From: Chitinophaga pinensis DSM 2588
GTDB lineage: Bacteria > Bacteroidota > Bacteroidia > Chitinophagales > Chitinophagaceae
Assembly (NCBI RefSeq): GCF_000024005.1
Contig: NC_013132.1
Location: 5,822,001 to 5,886,000 of the forward strand
DNA: 64,000 nucleotides
Direction of reading: 5' to 3'
Part shown: piece by piece, positions 23,429 to 32,138 of the stretch
How positions within the stretch are numbered: position 1 is the stretch's first letter
Layout: each line of letters starts with the position of its first letter
Translations under genes and position numbers: made by a program
Notes under the pieces: generated by a model
The model's database searches: none
Told to the model about the DNA's origin: nothing
The model's input: only the letters and a program-made list of their open reading frames with translations

Positions 23429-25996
23429 TTAAAATCTGAAGCCGGCAGTTATATAAGGCAGCGCTCCTTCTTCCGAAAAGCCCACTGCGGCCTGTATTAA
23501 AAACAGATCTACCGGCATGATATACAAGCCGCCGCCATAACCATCATGCCACCTGTGAGACGTCTCTCCCGGCATCCATACCCTTCCCAGGTCATTGAAG
23601 CCAATCAGTCCCACGGTACCAGGAATCAGATAAGATGTGAAATCAAAGAGTTTCAGCCGCAGTTCAAAATTATGATACACGGCCGTCTTACCGATAAAAC
23701 GGTTGGTATGAAACCCGCGTAATACCTGTGTACCACCAAGCGCCATCATCTGAAAATACGCCGGATCCCCGAAGGTGGTTCCTGCCGCAATACGGTTCGC
23801 CATCACCAGTGTAGAATCTCCGATCAGGGGTACATAGAAACTAAAGTCTGTCGTCAGTTTACCATATCGTTTATGCTCACGGTTCGTCTGCTGCATACCT
23901 GTTAATTCTGCGTGCCAGTTGATGCCTCTGCGCGGCATCATTACGCCGTTGCGGGTATCTGCTTCTATAGCAGTCACCAGACCGGCATACAGTCTGTCGT
24001 CAAATACATGTGCATCCGGGACTGCACTGTTGTACGCACCCAGGAATTTCCGGCTATTATTTGCTTCTCTGCTGGTGTAATACTGTCCGGCGATACCTGC
24101 ACTGACGGTCAGGTGCGGAGCAATCGTACGATACAATCGCACATCACCATTTACCAGGTCATATCGGTTACGATAGTACGTAATATCCATTTCGTCATCA
24201 TTGACAAAAACAGACTGATTCCCTAATCCGAAGAAATTGCTCAGGTTATGCGGACCGCGGGACAGGATATTGATCCGCAGGTCATTTTTGCCGATCAGTT
24301 GTTTATAGTCCGCCAGGTATTGCAACAGGAAAGCCTGTCTGCCGGTAACATAACTGACGATCAGCTGATGTTGTTGCGCATAAGGTACCTTCCGGAATCC
24401 CTGCTTTTCATACATGGTATTTACGCGCAACATAAAGCCCTGGTCAGGGTTATATTGTATAGAGGGTAAGGGTCCGAAGCGGTCGAACAGAAAGCTGCGC
24501 CTGTTGTAGCTATTTACCACTGTATCCTTCCCGGTACGGATCTTTGCATCTCCTCTCGGAGGAAGATGATTCACTTCGTCAGAACGGTCATAGACATAAA
24601 GCCGGCCTTTACGGGGCACATTATCTGCGACAGCAAAACTATCCACACCATCCCCGCCAATCATACGGATACGGATAGGAGAAGATTCCTGTCCGCTTAC
24701 CGAAAAGATATCGTGTCCATCCATCCCGTACAACCTGACCTCTTTGGTGACAGCCGGATCAAAATCACGTTTATAGATAACACCATCCAGTGTGCCTTCT
24801 TTCTTCATTTTGTTGATGGTCACCAGCACATGCCCATTTGCTTGTCGCTGGATATCAAAAAACTCATGTTTATCGGAAGCCGGTACATCTGTATATATAG
24901 ACAGGAATTTATAGTAGCTGACCGCTTCCTTTTCCAGTGCATCACGACGGGCAATAAAAGCACTGATGATCTTTTCTCCGGAGAGTGCGAAGATCGTGTC
25001 CGGCATCAGGCGGACGGATTGTCTTATCAGACTGTCCGTCAGCGTAACCTGTATATTATGGATCTGCTCCCGCCAGTCGTCTTCGCTGAGGCCATTCAGG
25101 AAGTAGCGGTCAAAGTAACGGGCGTTGAAATTAAAACCCTTGATATCCCTGATATGATCATGATAGCCCTGGAACTTGGATTTCAGCCATTGGTGAGAAA
25201 TGATCCAGGGAAAAAGACCGGTGGTATTGTAGTATACCTGGTCCCTGTCACGCGGTACAGGTGTGTAATCCACGCGTTTATCTTCCTTTACTCTTTCCCA
25301 GCGCCACTGGTCTTCGTGACGGTCCCAGTCACCCAGCAACATATCCAGCAAACGGGCTCTTAACACGATCTGCTGATAGACATGCACGTCATTATCTTCT
25401 TCCAGCTTGCGCTGTGTTTTTTCGGTATTGTCTGTACGCTCGGCATCTTCAGGCTCTCTTTCTTCAAAGAGGAAAACCGCATTGGCAAAGTCTTTCCTGT
25501 ATTCGCCCAACGCAGGATCATCAGGAATATATACGATCTGTGGATTGGCATGAGGAATCCCCAGGGCAGCTGCCAGCGGAGGTACTGTCAGCGAGGAATA
25601 GGGATGTGCGGTGACTACCTGGTCCTGGAGGATGTCTTTGGTGATGGTTGCCCGCAGATTGGGGGGCAATCCTCTTTCCGGGTATTTCTGAATCGTACGG
25701 AGCACCCATTCATGCCCTTCCTTGTCCTTTAAACGAAGTGACTTGGTTTGCAGACCTCCACCTCTCTGTTCGATGATCAGTCCACCTTTTTCTTTCTCCA
25801 GGTAAAAGACTTTCATCTTCACCGGCGCGGCCCATAATTTACGATAGCTCTCACCAAACAGCGTCCGGTGTAAGCCACTCACACTGTCATAGGCAGGAGA
25901 AATAGCGACCGTAATACTGTCGCCGGCAGGGCTTTGTGCCTGCACCGTGGAAATTGCCAGAACAGCCAGCGTGGTAAAAAGTCTATATAGGCTCAT
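23429..25996 (-). CDS. Outer-membrane Omp85/BamA-like barrel with a kinase-like N-terminal domain
   Basis: The 855-residue protein has a signal peptide (ATG at 25996, ending near AQS). The C-terminal ~350 residues are amphipathic beta-strands with a late LIGFNDLGRVW segment and a terminal aromatic strand, as in Omp85 (BamA/TamA) barrels. The N-terminal part shows EWVLRTIQK (94-104), GDWDRHEDQW (222-231) and PRDRDQ (248-253). These resemble the Lys-bearing strand, the D-R-H catalytic loop and the metal-binding Asp of Fam20/HipA/PI3K-like kinases, though true activity is unproven. The longer frame would add 33 residues before the signal peptide. Role unknown; it may modify or translocate surface proteins. 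Confidence 0.7.
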   Translation of the reverse strand: MSLYRLFTTLAVLAISTVQAQSPAGDSITVAISPAYDSVSGLHRTLFGESYRKLWAAPVKMKVFYLEKEKGGLIIEQRGGGLQTKSLRLKDKEGHEWVLRTIQKYPERGLPPNLRATITKDILQDQVVTAHPYSSLTVPPLAAALGIPHANPQIVYIPDDPALGEYRKDFANAVFLFEEREPEDAERTDNTEKTQRKLEEDNDVHVYQQIVLRARLLDMLLGDWDRHEDQWRWERVKEDKRVDYTPVPRDRDQVYYNTTGLFPWIISHQWLKSKFQGYHDHIRDIKGFNFNARYFDRYFLNGLSEDDWREQIHNIQVTLTDSLIRQSVRLMPDTIFALSGEKIISAFIARRDALEKEAVSYYKFLSIYTDVPASDKHEFFDIQRQANGHVLVTINKMKKEGTLDGVIYKRDFDPAVTKEVRLYGMDGHDIFSVSGQESSPIRIRMIGGDGVDSFAVADNVPRKGRLYVYDRSDEVNHLPPRGDAKIRTGKDTVVNSYNRRSFLFDRFGPLPSIQYNPDQGFMLRVNTMYEKQGFRKVPYAQQHQLIVSYVTGRQAFLLQYLADYKQLIGKNDLRINILSRGPHNLSNFFGLGNQSVFVNDDEMDITYYRNRYDLVNGDVRLYRTIAPHLTVSAGIAGQYYTSREANNSRKFLGAYNSAVPDAHVFDDRLYAGLVTAIEADTRNGVMMPRRGINWHAELTGMQQTNREHKRYGKLTTDFSFYVPLIGDSTLVMANRIAAGTTFGDPAYFQMMALGGTQVLRGFHTNRFIGKTAVYHNFELRLKLFDFTSYLIPGTVGLIGFNDLGRVWMPGETSHRWHDGYGGGLYIMPVDLFLIQAAVGFSEEGALPYITAGFRF

Positions 25997-26362
25997 GCAG
26001 TTGTATTGTAAAATTTTGCTGTACTTCCTTATTTTGCACGGAAGAAACGAAAAAAAACGGATAGTTAGCCCATTTTCACCTCCGGGGTCATTCACTTATC
26101 AAAAACAGGAAGAGAAGAAACATTGTTCTTCGCCTCGCTATGCTTTTATGCCGCCGCCTGTATTTACAAAGTAAAACAAGTCCGGCAAACATGGTTTCTC
26201 TGATACAAAGGGCGTACCGGTCTGCCGTTTCAGATCGGTCAGTTAAAGGAAAAGCAGCTGTTATGCCTTTTTTAGTATGTTTAGAAAGCGGAACACTGAG
26301 CCGTAGGATTGATACTCAGCACCTGCACTCAACCGTGTAGGTTATTAGCTCACAGGGAAAGA
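25997..26362. other. Intergenic region between the Omp85-like and MFS genes
   Basis: In this 366-bp gap I see no coding frame with homology to a known family and no strong hairpin. It must hold the promoter of the Omp85-like gene, but no clean TAnnTTTG is visible near its start. Confidence 0.35.
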
Positions 26363-27913
26363 TTAGTCCTGTTTTGTTGTTGTGACGGCACTGTTCCTTA
26401 CAAACAATACCGCCATCAATGCACCCAGAAAGCCCAGCACACCGGAGATGCGCATGATCTTACCATAAGCGTCAATAAAACTATCGTGATACAGTTGCCT
26501 TACTTTTTTGCTATCTGCTTCATTTAATACAGCAGGCGGGCGGGCATTTCCCAGTTCAGCCGCCTGTTGTACCACTTCCTTCCTGTCCTGTTCTTTCAAG
26601 GATAAAGCCGGTAGTTCTCTTTGTAGAAAGCCGGAAAAGAACAATACGGCCATCGCACCGAAAATAGCATTGGCAAAGACGCCTGCAATACGGGACAATG
26701 CATTGTTGATACCTGATGCCGTGCCTGAATAATGATCACTCACAGCGCCCATCACGGTTGCTGTCAACGGCGCTACGGTAAAAGACATACCTAAACCAAA
26801 GACGACAATCCCTGGAAAGAAGGTGGTAAAATAGGCCCCAGGTCCAGGGGTTTGTTTGATAAAGGATAAGATCAGTAATCCCGCGCCGGCAATAGCTGGT
26901 CCGATGGTCAGCAGCAAACGCGGACCATACCTGTCTGCCAGCGTACCTGCAAAACGGGCTACCAGTACCATCAGAATGGTGAAGGGTAAAAAGGTCAGTC
27001 CGGATTGCAACTGATCATAACCCTGTACCTGAACCAGGTTCAGTGAGAGGAACAACATGCCTGCGCTTAACCCTGCATACAGGAAGAAAGTCAGCAGATT
27101 GGCTCCTGAGAAGGTCATATTCTTAAACAGGGATAAAGGCATCATGGGATGTGGACTCCTGCGTTCAATAATAACGAAGATGATCAGCAATAATACACCC
27201 AGGCCCAATGAAAGCAGGACCTGCCAGTTATTGAAACCGGTATCGGGAATGCGCAGAAAACCAAAGGTCACTGCTGCCAGTCCGGCGGCAATTGAAAATG
27301 CGCCTGCAAAATCGAGTGTCTTATCCTGTGTATCATCAACGCTCTCTTTTACCTTTCGCCATAAGATCAGCACAGCGACAATACCGATGGGTACATTGAT
27401 AAAAAAGATATAACGCCAGTAGCCGGCATCTGCGAGTGCGCCGCCTAATACGGGACCGCCAATAGTCACTACAGTCGTAAAGGCCGACCAGGTACCGATT
27501 GCCTTACCCCGCTCCTTTTCATGTATGGAAGAAGATATGAGCGACAGGCTACCGGGTATCATCAGGGCGCCTCCGATACCCTGTAACATTCTGAACAATA
27601 TCAGTAAGGTAACATCACCAGCGATACCACAGGCAGCAGAACCGGCGATAAAGATCAGGATACCGGCAATAAAGACTCTTTTGCGGCCCAGTCTGTCACC
27701 CAGCGAACCTCCGATCAACATCAGTGCTGCCAGCATCAGTAAATAAGCATTCAGGATCCAGAAGAGATCTGTACCGGAGGCGTGCATACTTTTCTGAATA
27801 GAGGGTAATACGACATTGAGCGCGGTGCCGTCAATAAAAGCCATAGCGGAAGCCATAATTGCGGAGATCATGATCCATCTGCCGGCGGCACTGGAAAGGG
27901 GTACTGTTGCCAT
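26363..27913 (-). CDS. DHA2-type MFS drug exporter (EmrB/QacA-like)
   Basis: The 516-residue protein has about 14 membrane segments, the DHA2 pattern. Motif A is visible as GGSLGDRLGRKR in the loop after the second segment, and the motif C region (GPVLGGALAD) follows in segment 5. A cytosolic or periplasmic insert near residues 430-470 is typical of EmrB-like proteins. It likely exports hydrophobic toxicants by proton antiport. No regulator or membrane-fusion partner lies next to it. Confidence 0.9.
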   Translation of the reverse strand: MATVPLSSAAGRWIMISAIMASAMAFIDGTALNVVLPSIQKSMHASGTDLFWILNAYLLMLAALMLIGGSLGDRLGRKRVFIAGILIFIAGSAACGIAGDVTLLILFRMLQGIGGALMIPGSLSLISSSIHEKERGKAIGTWSAFTTVVTIGGPVLGGALADAGYWRYIFFINVPIGIVAVLILWRKVKESVDDTQDKTLDFAGAFSIAAGLAAVTFGFLRIPDTGFNNWQVLLSLGLGVLLLIIFVIIERRSPHPMMPLSLFKNMTFSGANLLTFFLYAGLSAGMLFLSLNLVQVQGYDQLQSGLTFLPFTILMVLVARFAGTLADRYGPRLLLTIGPAIAGAGLLILSFIKQTPGPGAYFTTFFPGIVVFGLGMSFTVAPLTATVMGAVSDHYSGTASGINNALSRIAGVFANAIFGAMAVLFFSGFLQRELPALSLKEQDRKEVVQQAAELGNARPPAVLNEADSKKVRQLYHDSFIDAYGKIMRISGVLGFLGALMAVLFVRNSAVTTTKQD

Positions 27914-28139
27914 TACAGCAATTTAGTTAAAATTCAGCTGGCCTGAGGCGGCATCAGCAGGCAAACGTGGATTTCGGCATGTGTTCCGATGATTCCGGCA
28001 GCGGATTAACAGCATTAAAAAATCTATCCTCGTTCGTTGGCTGTAGGCTTTCATATGTATATTTTCGCTGGTGGTGATCATTTCCACAAGAGACTGTCAG
28101 CCGCACGTTCTCTTCAGGTTGACGACAGGATAAACAGAC

Positions 28140-28166
28140 AGAGACGCCCTACTTAAGGACGCCTCT
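28140..28166 (-). terminator. Terminator of the MauE/DUF6520 operon
   Basis: On the minus strand AGAGGCGTCC pairs with GGGCGTCTCT using two G-U pairs, directly after the DUF6520 stop. Confidence 0.6.
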
Positions 28167-28180
28167 GCTGTAAAACTGAT

Positions 28181-28495
28181 TTACTGATAGAACCTTACCT
28201 GTCCTGAAGTATTGGATACAGGGTTAGAGCCGTTTTTAATTGCGATCAGGTCACGCAGCAATGCTGGTCCGATATCAGGAGTTCCTTGCATGTCTGGCGC
28301 TTTAATACCACAGAAGCTTGTACCGAAACCGTTACATGTACCTATAGGGGCATAAATATAATTGGCTGCGACAGTGATATCCTCATCAATAGGGACAAAA
28401 GATCTGTCAAATGCGACTTTCCCGCCGGCTTTGGTAGCGAAAGCGCCGGTACAGGCGATGATCAGTGCAATCAGGGAAAAGGGAATCTTTTTCAT
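28181..28495 (-). CDS. Small exported DUF6520-like protein
   Basis: The 104-residue protein has a signal peptide (MKKI, hydrophobic core, cleavage near FATKA). The mature part is about 80 residues with two Cys about 9 residues apart (GTCNGFGTSFCG). This fits the small secreted DUF6520 family seen in Bacteroidota. Its ATG overlaps the stop of the MauE gene by 4 bp, so they are translated together. Function is unknown; the link to a MauE-like redox membrane protein suggests that the Cys pair is redox-handled. Confidence 0.6.
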   Translation of the reverse strand: MKKIPFSLIALIIACTGAFATKAGGKVAFDRSFVPIDEDITVAANYIYAPIGTCNGFGTSFCGIKAPDMQGTPDIGPALLRDLIAIKNGSNPVSNTSGQVRFYQ

Positions 28496-28953
28496 TGGAG
28501 ATATTGTTTTTTATGTTTAAAAATGGATGTGAAATCTATAGGAAGCGGTATATGAAGAAAAAGCGCAGTTTCTGCGAGCATGGTAAAAATAATATTGAAC
28601 AAGAGGTGCCATTCCCAGTCCATGAAACTGAACACGCCACTACAGCTGCAGGGGAGTTTCCTGTCAGACAATAAAAACACAGCTACATAGGCGGTAAAGG
28701 CCAGCATCGTCATAAACGCCATCCATAATCCGCTGATCCGTGTCCGCGGCATGATAAGCATGATGGCAATCAGCAATTCTATCACCGGTAATGTACCTGC
28801 CATATAAGGGGCTGTATACGATAACAGTGGCCACGGCGACAATATCAGGTGGTTTCTGAAAAGCTCATAGTCGAGCAGTATGGATACGCCGGCATAAGCA
28901 AATAAGGACACCAGCAAAGCGGTTAAGCCTTCCTTTAAGGGTTTTTCTGACAT
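28492..28953 (-). CDS. MauE/DoxX-like redox-associated membrane protein
   Basis: The 153-residue protein has four hydrophobic segments and the MauE/DoxX hallmark PCSCSG near residue 102 (Cys-x-Cys after the third segment), followed by a short aromatic region and a last membrane helix. MauE helps disulfide chemistry in methylamine dehydrogenase maturation; MauE-like proteins of Bacteroidota often precede small secreted proteins, as here. It overlaps the DUF6520 gene by 4 bp and is divergent from a Crp-type regulator. Confidence 0.75.
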   Translation of the reverse strand: MSEKPLKEGLTALLVSLFAYAGVSILLDYELFRNHLILSPWPLLSYTAPYMAGTLPVIELLIAIMLIMPRTRISGLWMAFMTMLAFTAYVAVFLLSDRKLPCSCSGVFSFMDWEWHLLFNIIFTMLAETALFLHIPLPIDFTSIFKHKKQYLQ

Positions 28954-28988
28954 AATTTTTTATATTTATTGATCCATTGAAATTCCCG

Positions 28989-29588
28989 ATGAAAAAACAG
29001 GACACTGCATACAGTAAAATATGCCGGTATCTGGAAGCCCGGCGTATCTTCATCAATGAGGCTGAACAGGCTACTGTGCGGTCCGTGACCAGACACAGGA
29101 TCATTCCTAAGCACACGGTTATTATGGAACAGGGGAAACCTGTGGAAAGTCTTTATTTCCTGAATGCGGGCATCGTTCGCCTATACCGTATTCATAACAA
29201 TGTTGATTATACGCTGGGGCTTATATCAAGCAACGATTTTATTTCGACCCCATTGTACCTGGCCAACGGCGTACCCTCCACCTGTGCGCTTGAAACGCTG
29301 ACCGATGTGGACCTTCTTGAATGGAACAAAGCTGATATGCAGACACTCAAACAGGAATTCCATCAGGGTTATGAGCTGGAATTATCTATTATGGACCGTT
29401 TACTCAGCTGGTTGCAAAGCCTGCAGATCGACGCCATTTGCCTTAGTGCGGAAGAGCGTTATCTGAAGCTGATAGAAGAACAGCCTGAAGTGATCAGAGC
29501 TGTTCCGCTGAAGTATATCGCCTCCTTTTTGTGTATCCATCAGGACAGTCTGAGTCGTATCAGAAAGATGATCCGGCCGAAAGGGTAA
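28989..29588 (+). CDS. Crp/Fnr family transcriptional regulator
   Basis: The 199-residue protein has an N-terminal cyclic-nucleotide-binding beta-roll (EQGKPVESLYFLNAGIVRLY segment) and a C-terminal winged helix that ends SFLCIHQDSLSRIRKMI. No Fnr-type Cys cluster is seen. The ATG at 28989 is preferred over the TTG at 28977. It is divergent from the MauE/DUF6520 operon with only 35 bp between their starts, so it probably controls that operon. Confidence 0.85.
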   Translation: MKKQDTAYSKICRYLEARRIFINEAEQATVRSVTRHRIIPKHTVIMEQGKPVESLYFLNAGIVRLYRIHNNVDYTLGLISSNDFISTPLYLANGVPSTCALETLTDVDLLEWNKADMQTLKQEFHQGYELELSIMDRLLSWLQSLQIDAICLSAEERYLKLIEEQPEVIRAVPLKYIASFLCIHQDSLSRIRKMIRPKG

Positions 29589-29677
29589 TGCGAAGTTAAT
29601 GGCGGAGGGGATTGAGAAATCTGACGTATGTCAGGTAATAGCATCGGGAATGGGAATACTCCTAAAGCTATAAAACA

Positions 29678-29707
29678 AAAAAGGATCACATTGCTGTAAT
29701 CCTTTTT
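29678..29707 (-). terminator. Terminator after tRNA-Cys copy 1
   Basis: AAAAAGGATCACA (29678-29690) and TGTAATCCTTTTT (29695-29707) form the stem; on the minus strand it follows the tRNA 3' end by one base and ends in a U-run. Confidence 0.8.
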
Positions 29708-29708
29708 G

Positions 29709-29779
29709 AGGTCTCGAGCGGATTCGAACCGCTGTAGGAGCTTTTGCAGAGCTCAGCCTAGCCACTCGGCCACGAAACC
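29709..29779 (-). tRNA. tRNA-Cys (anticodon GCA), copy 1
   Basis: A 71-nt tRNA folds on the minus strand: acceptor GGTTTCG with CGAGACC (one U-G pair), a D-arm, anticodon stem GAGCT/AGCTC with loop CTGCAAA (anticodon GCA), a TTCGAAT T-loop, and U73 as discriminator, as expected for Cys. CCA is not encoded. It is almost identical to copy 2; the only difference is one base in the 3' acceptor strand. Confidence 0.95.
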
Positions 29780-29809
29780 ATCTGTGATTCCATCGGGCTG
29801 ATGGCATCA

Positions 29810-29839
29810 CAAATGTAGTAAATTTTAGATATCTACAAA
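29810..29839 (-). promoter_or_regulatory. Promoter of tRNA-Cys copy 1
   Basis: On the minus strand TTTG (29836-29839), 18 bp, TACATTTG (29810-29817): full Bacteroidota consensus, 31 bp before the tRNA 5' end. Copy 2 has a matching arrangement. Confidence 0.8.
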
Positions 29840-29984
29840 GAGAGAAATAAAATAAGATTAAAAAATATGAGACATATACGTATATCTGTTTGCGTTAGTA
29901 GCATCAGCATTGGTAAAAACGATGCCGCTAAATGAGTGTGGGAAGCGATATGAAAAAGATATCTTCCGGACCGGCTATAAAACA

Positions 29985-30013
29985 AAAAAGGATTACATTG
30001 CTGTAATCCTTTT
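29985..30013 (-). terminator. Terminator after tRNA-Cys copy 2
   Basis: AAAAAGGATTACA (29985-29997) pairs with TGTAATCCTTTT (30002-30013). It is nearly identical to the terminator of copy 1, so the duplicated unit includes the terminator. Confidence 0.8.
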
Positions 30014-30015
30014 CG

Positions 30016-30086
30016 AGGTTTCGAGCGGATTCGAACCGCTGTAGGAGCTTTTGCAGAGCTCAGCCTAGCCACTCGGCCACGAAACC
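30016..30086 (-). tRNA. tRNA-Cys (anticodon GCA), copy 2
   Basis: Same cloverleaf as copy 1 with a perfect acceptor stem (GGTTTCG with CGAAACC), anticodon GCA and U73. It lies about 240 bp upstream of copy 1 in the direction of transcription and has its own promoter and terminator. Confidence 0.95.
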
Positions 30087-30117
30087 TTTTTGTTCGTCCC
30101 ATTGTTTGATGGGATTG

Positions 30118-30148
30118 CAAAAGTAGGAAATTTTAGATATTTGCCAAA
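30118..30148 (-). promoter_or_regulatory. Promoter of tRNA-Cys copy 2
   Basis: On the minus strand TTTG (30145-30148), 19 bp, TACTTTTG (30118-30125). It shares a spacer segment, ATATCTAAAATTT, with the copy 1 promoter. Confidence 0.8.
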
Positions 30149-30174
30149 TATATTTTAAAAAAATATCAAAAAAG

Positions 30175-31053
30175 ATGAATACACGCATTGCAGAATCAGA
30201 ACTGATATTGAATAGCCGGGGGGCCGTATACCACCTGGATCTCACACCAGATGAGCTCTCCAGCACGATTATCACGGTGGGCGACCCTGATCGTGTACCG
30301 GAAGTCAGCAGGCATTTTGACAAAGTGGAAGTAAAACGCCAGCACAGGGAGTTTGTAAGTCACACGGGATATATCGGACAAAAACGACTGACCGTTGTAT
30401 CTACGGGCATTGGCACTGACAATATAGACATCGTGTTGAATGAACTGGATGCACTGGTTAATATCGATTTTGCAAGCCGTACGGTAAAACCTACCCTCAC
30501 CCGTTTACAGATCGTCCGCTTGGGTACCTCTGGCGCTTTACAGGGGAATGTGCCGGTGGATAGTTTTGTGGTATCGTCTCATGGCGTCGGACTGGACAAC
30601 CTCCTGCCCTGGTATGCATTTGAAAATACACCGGAAGAAAAATCCCTGCTGGAAGCATTTCATCAGCAGGTGGAACTGCGTCCCGGCTGTGCCAATCCTT
30701 ATCTGATCAGCGCAGCACCTGCCCTGGCAGCGAGATTTACAGCAGGATATATCAGTGGTATCACGGTGACCTGTCCGGGTTTCTATGCCCCACAGGGTCG
30801 CGCATTAAGAGGACCACTCTCCCATCCACAGCTGTTAGAACATCTTACAGCGTTCAGACATGGCGATCATTATATCTCCAATTTCGAAATGGAAACGGCG
30901 GGTATCTACGGACTGGGCCGTGTACTGGGACATGATTGCCTTTCCATCAGCGCCATTGTCGCCAATAGAATCGGTCAGCAGTTTACAAAGGATGGCGCGG
31001 CAGCCGTGGCCAATCTGATTAAGCAATCAGTAGCGATCATAGCAGAGAATTAG
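30175..31053 (+). CDS. Nucleoside phosphorylase (uridine phosphorylase-like)
   Basis: The 292-residue protein has the phosphate-binding GDPDRV motif near residue 42, the VVSTGIGTDN segment (about residue 79), and the nucleoside-binding SNFEMETAGIYGLG near residue 240. This is the NP-I family fold; uridine phosphorylase is the nearest match, but purine nucleosides are possible. The stop codon is formed by the first unit of heptamer repeat copy C (GAATTAG read as GAG-AAT-TAG), so the end of the gene abuts the repeat. It is divergent from the tRNA-Cys promoter. Confidence 0.85.
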   Translation: MNTRIAESELILNSRGAVYHLDLTPDELSSTIITVGDPDRVPEVSRHFDKVEVKRQHREFVSHTGYIGQKRLTVVSTGIGTDNIDIVLNELDALVNIDFASRTVKPTLTRLQIVRLGTSGALQGNVPVDSFVVSSHGVGLDNLLPWYAFENTPEEKSLLEAFHQQVELRPGCANPYLISAAPALAARFTAGYISGITVTCPGFYAPQGRALRGPLSHPQLLEHLTAFRHGDHYISNFEMETAGIYGLGRVLGHDCLSISAIVANRIGQQFTKDGAAAVANLIKQSVAIIAEN

Positions 31054-31288
31054 GAATTAATAATTAGGAATACCTGATATAAGAGGCGGTTCAGTAGCTG
31101 AATCGCCTCTTTTCTTTTATAAATGAACTTATCAGGTTTTGTCTAGCTGTTTGATACAGTGTTATCTGCATCCTTGTATTTTGCCCTCTCCCATGCAGCC
31201 TTTCCTGCTTAACGCCGGTCACCTGATGTTTCTCTTCAGCCGTCTTTTGATACAAAATTCCTAATTCTTAATTCCAGATTCCTAATTG
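31047..31288. repeat. Composite heptamer repeat, copy C
   Basis: Left array: GAATTAG, GAATTAA, TAATTAG at 31047-31067, then a partial unit. Right array inverted at 31254-31288. A terminator follows the left array: AAGAGGCGGTTCAG (31081-31094) with CTGAATCGCCTCTT (31098-31111), then a T-run. An outer pair ACCTGATA (31072-31079) with TATCAGGT (31129-31136) encloses the terminator. The left array overlaps the phosphorylase stop codon; the right array ends 37 bp before dapF. Confidence 0.85.
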
Positions 31289-31325
31289 GTATTTTCCTTA
31301 TTGAAATTTCTTAATTTCGTTCCTT

Positions 31326-32111
31326 ATGTCAGCAATACATTTTTACAAATACCAGGGTACCGGCAATGATTTCGTGATCATGGACAACCGGAACGGAGAA
31401 TACAATTTTCTTACAGAAGAACAGGTGCACTTTCTTTGTGACAGACGTTTCGGTATCGGAGCGGATGGTTTGATGCTGCTGAATAAACAGGAAGGATATG
31501 ACTTCGGTATGAAGTATTACAATGCCGATGGTCGTGAAAGCAGCATGTGTGGTAATGGTGGCCGTTGCCTGGTAGCTTTTGCCCGTAAAATGGGACTGAC
31601 AGACGAAAAACTGAGCTTCCTCGCAGTGGATGGTCCACATGAAGCGACCTTAAAAGGCGATGATTGGGTGAACCTGAAAATGCAGGACGTGAGCGGTGTT
31701 GAGATCAATTCCCTTCATTCTTACCTGAATACCGGTTCTCCACATTATGTGAAATTTGTAGCAGATGTGAAAGCGGTAGATGTATACAACGAAGGTAAAC
31801 AGATCCGCTACAACGACCGCTTTGCCAAAGAAGGCACTAACGTAAACTTTGTACAATCGCTCGATAAAGGCATCTTCGTACGTACCTATGAACGCGGTGT
31901 CGAAGACGAAACCTACTCCTGTGGTACAGGCGTAACAGCAGCAGCACTGATGACTGCCGGTGCAGAAACAAAAGAATACATCGTACCTGTACAGACGCTG
32001 GGCGGTAAACTGGAAGTACGCTTTACCCGCATCGGTGAAAAAGCCTACAACAATATCTGGCTTTGCGGACCCGCTACCCTTGTATTCGAGGGAAATATCA
32101 CATTGCCATAA
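31326..32111 (+). CDS. dapF: Diaminopimelate epimerase
   Basis: The 261-residue protein carries both active-site Cys motifs of DapF: Cys75 in SMCGNGGR and Cys199 in YSCGTGVTA. It also has the N-terminal GTGNDF segment. DapF converts LL- to meso-diaminopimelate for peptidoglycan and lysine. Length is normal (about 260-280). A TAATTTCG box (one base from TAnnTTTG) lies 6 nt before the ATG, hinting at a leaderless transcript. corA follows 27 bp later with its own promoter. Confidence 0.95.
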   Translation: MSAIHFYKYQGTGNDFVIMDNRNGEYNFLTEEQVHFLCDRRFGIGADGLMLLNKQEGYDFGMKYYNADGRESSMCGNGGRCLVAFARKMGLTDEKLSFLAVDGPHEATLKGDDWVNLKMQDVSGVEINSLHSYLNTGSPHYVKFVADVKAVDVYNEGKQIRYNDRFAKEGTNVNFVQSLDKGIFVRTYERGVEDETYSCGTGVTAAALMTAGAETKEYIVPVQTLGGKLEVRFTRIGEKAYNNIWLCGPATLVFEGNITLP

Positions 32112-32131
32112 CTTTAATTGTTCTACCTTTG
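32103..32131 (+). promoter_or_regulatory. corA promoter
   Basis: TTG (32103-32105) within the end of dapF, 18 bp, then TACCTTTG (32124-32131), a perfect -7 box. The ATG at 32139 is only 7 nt after the box, so the mRNA should be leaderless or nearly so. Confidence 0.65.
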
Positions 32132-32138
32132 CGGCCGG

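Noticed and set aside
29589..30148. Second tRNA-Cys as an assembly duplicate
   Set aside because: The copies differ in the acceptor stem, terminator and all flanking spacers, which an assembly duplication would not produce.
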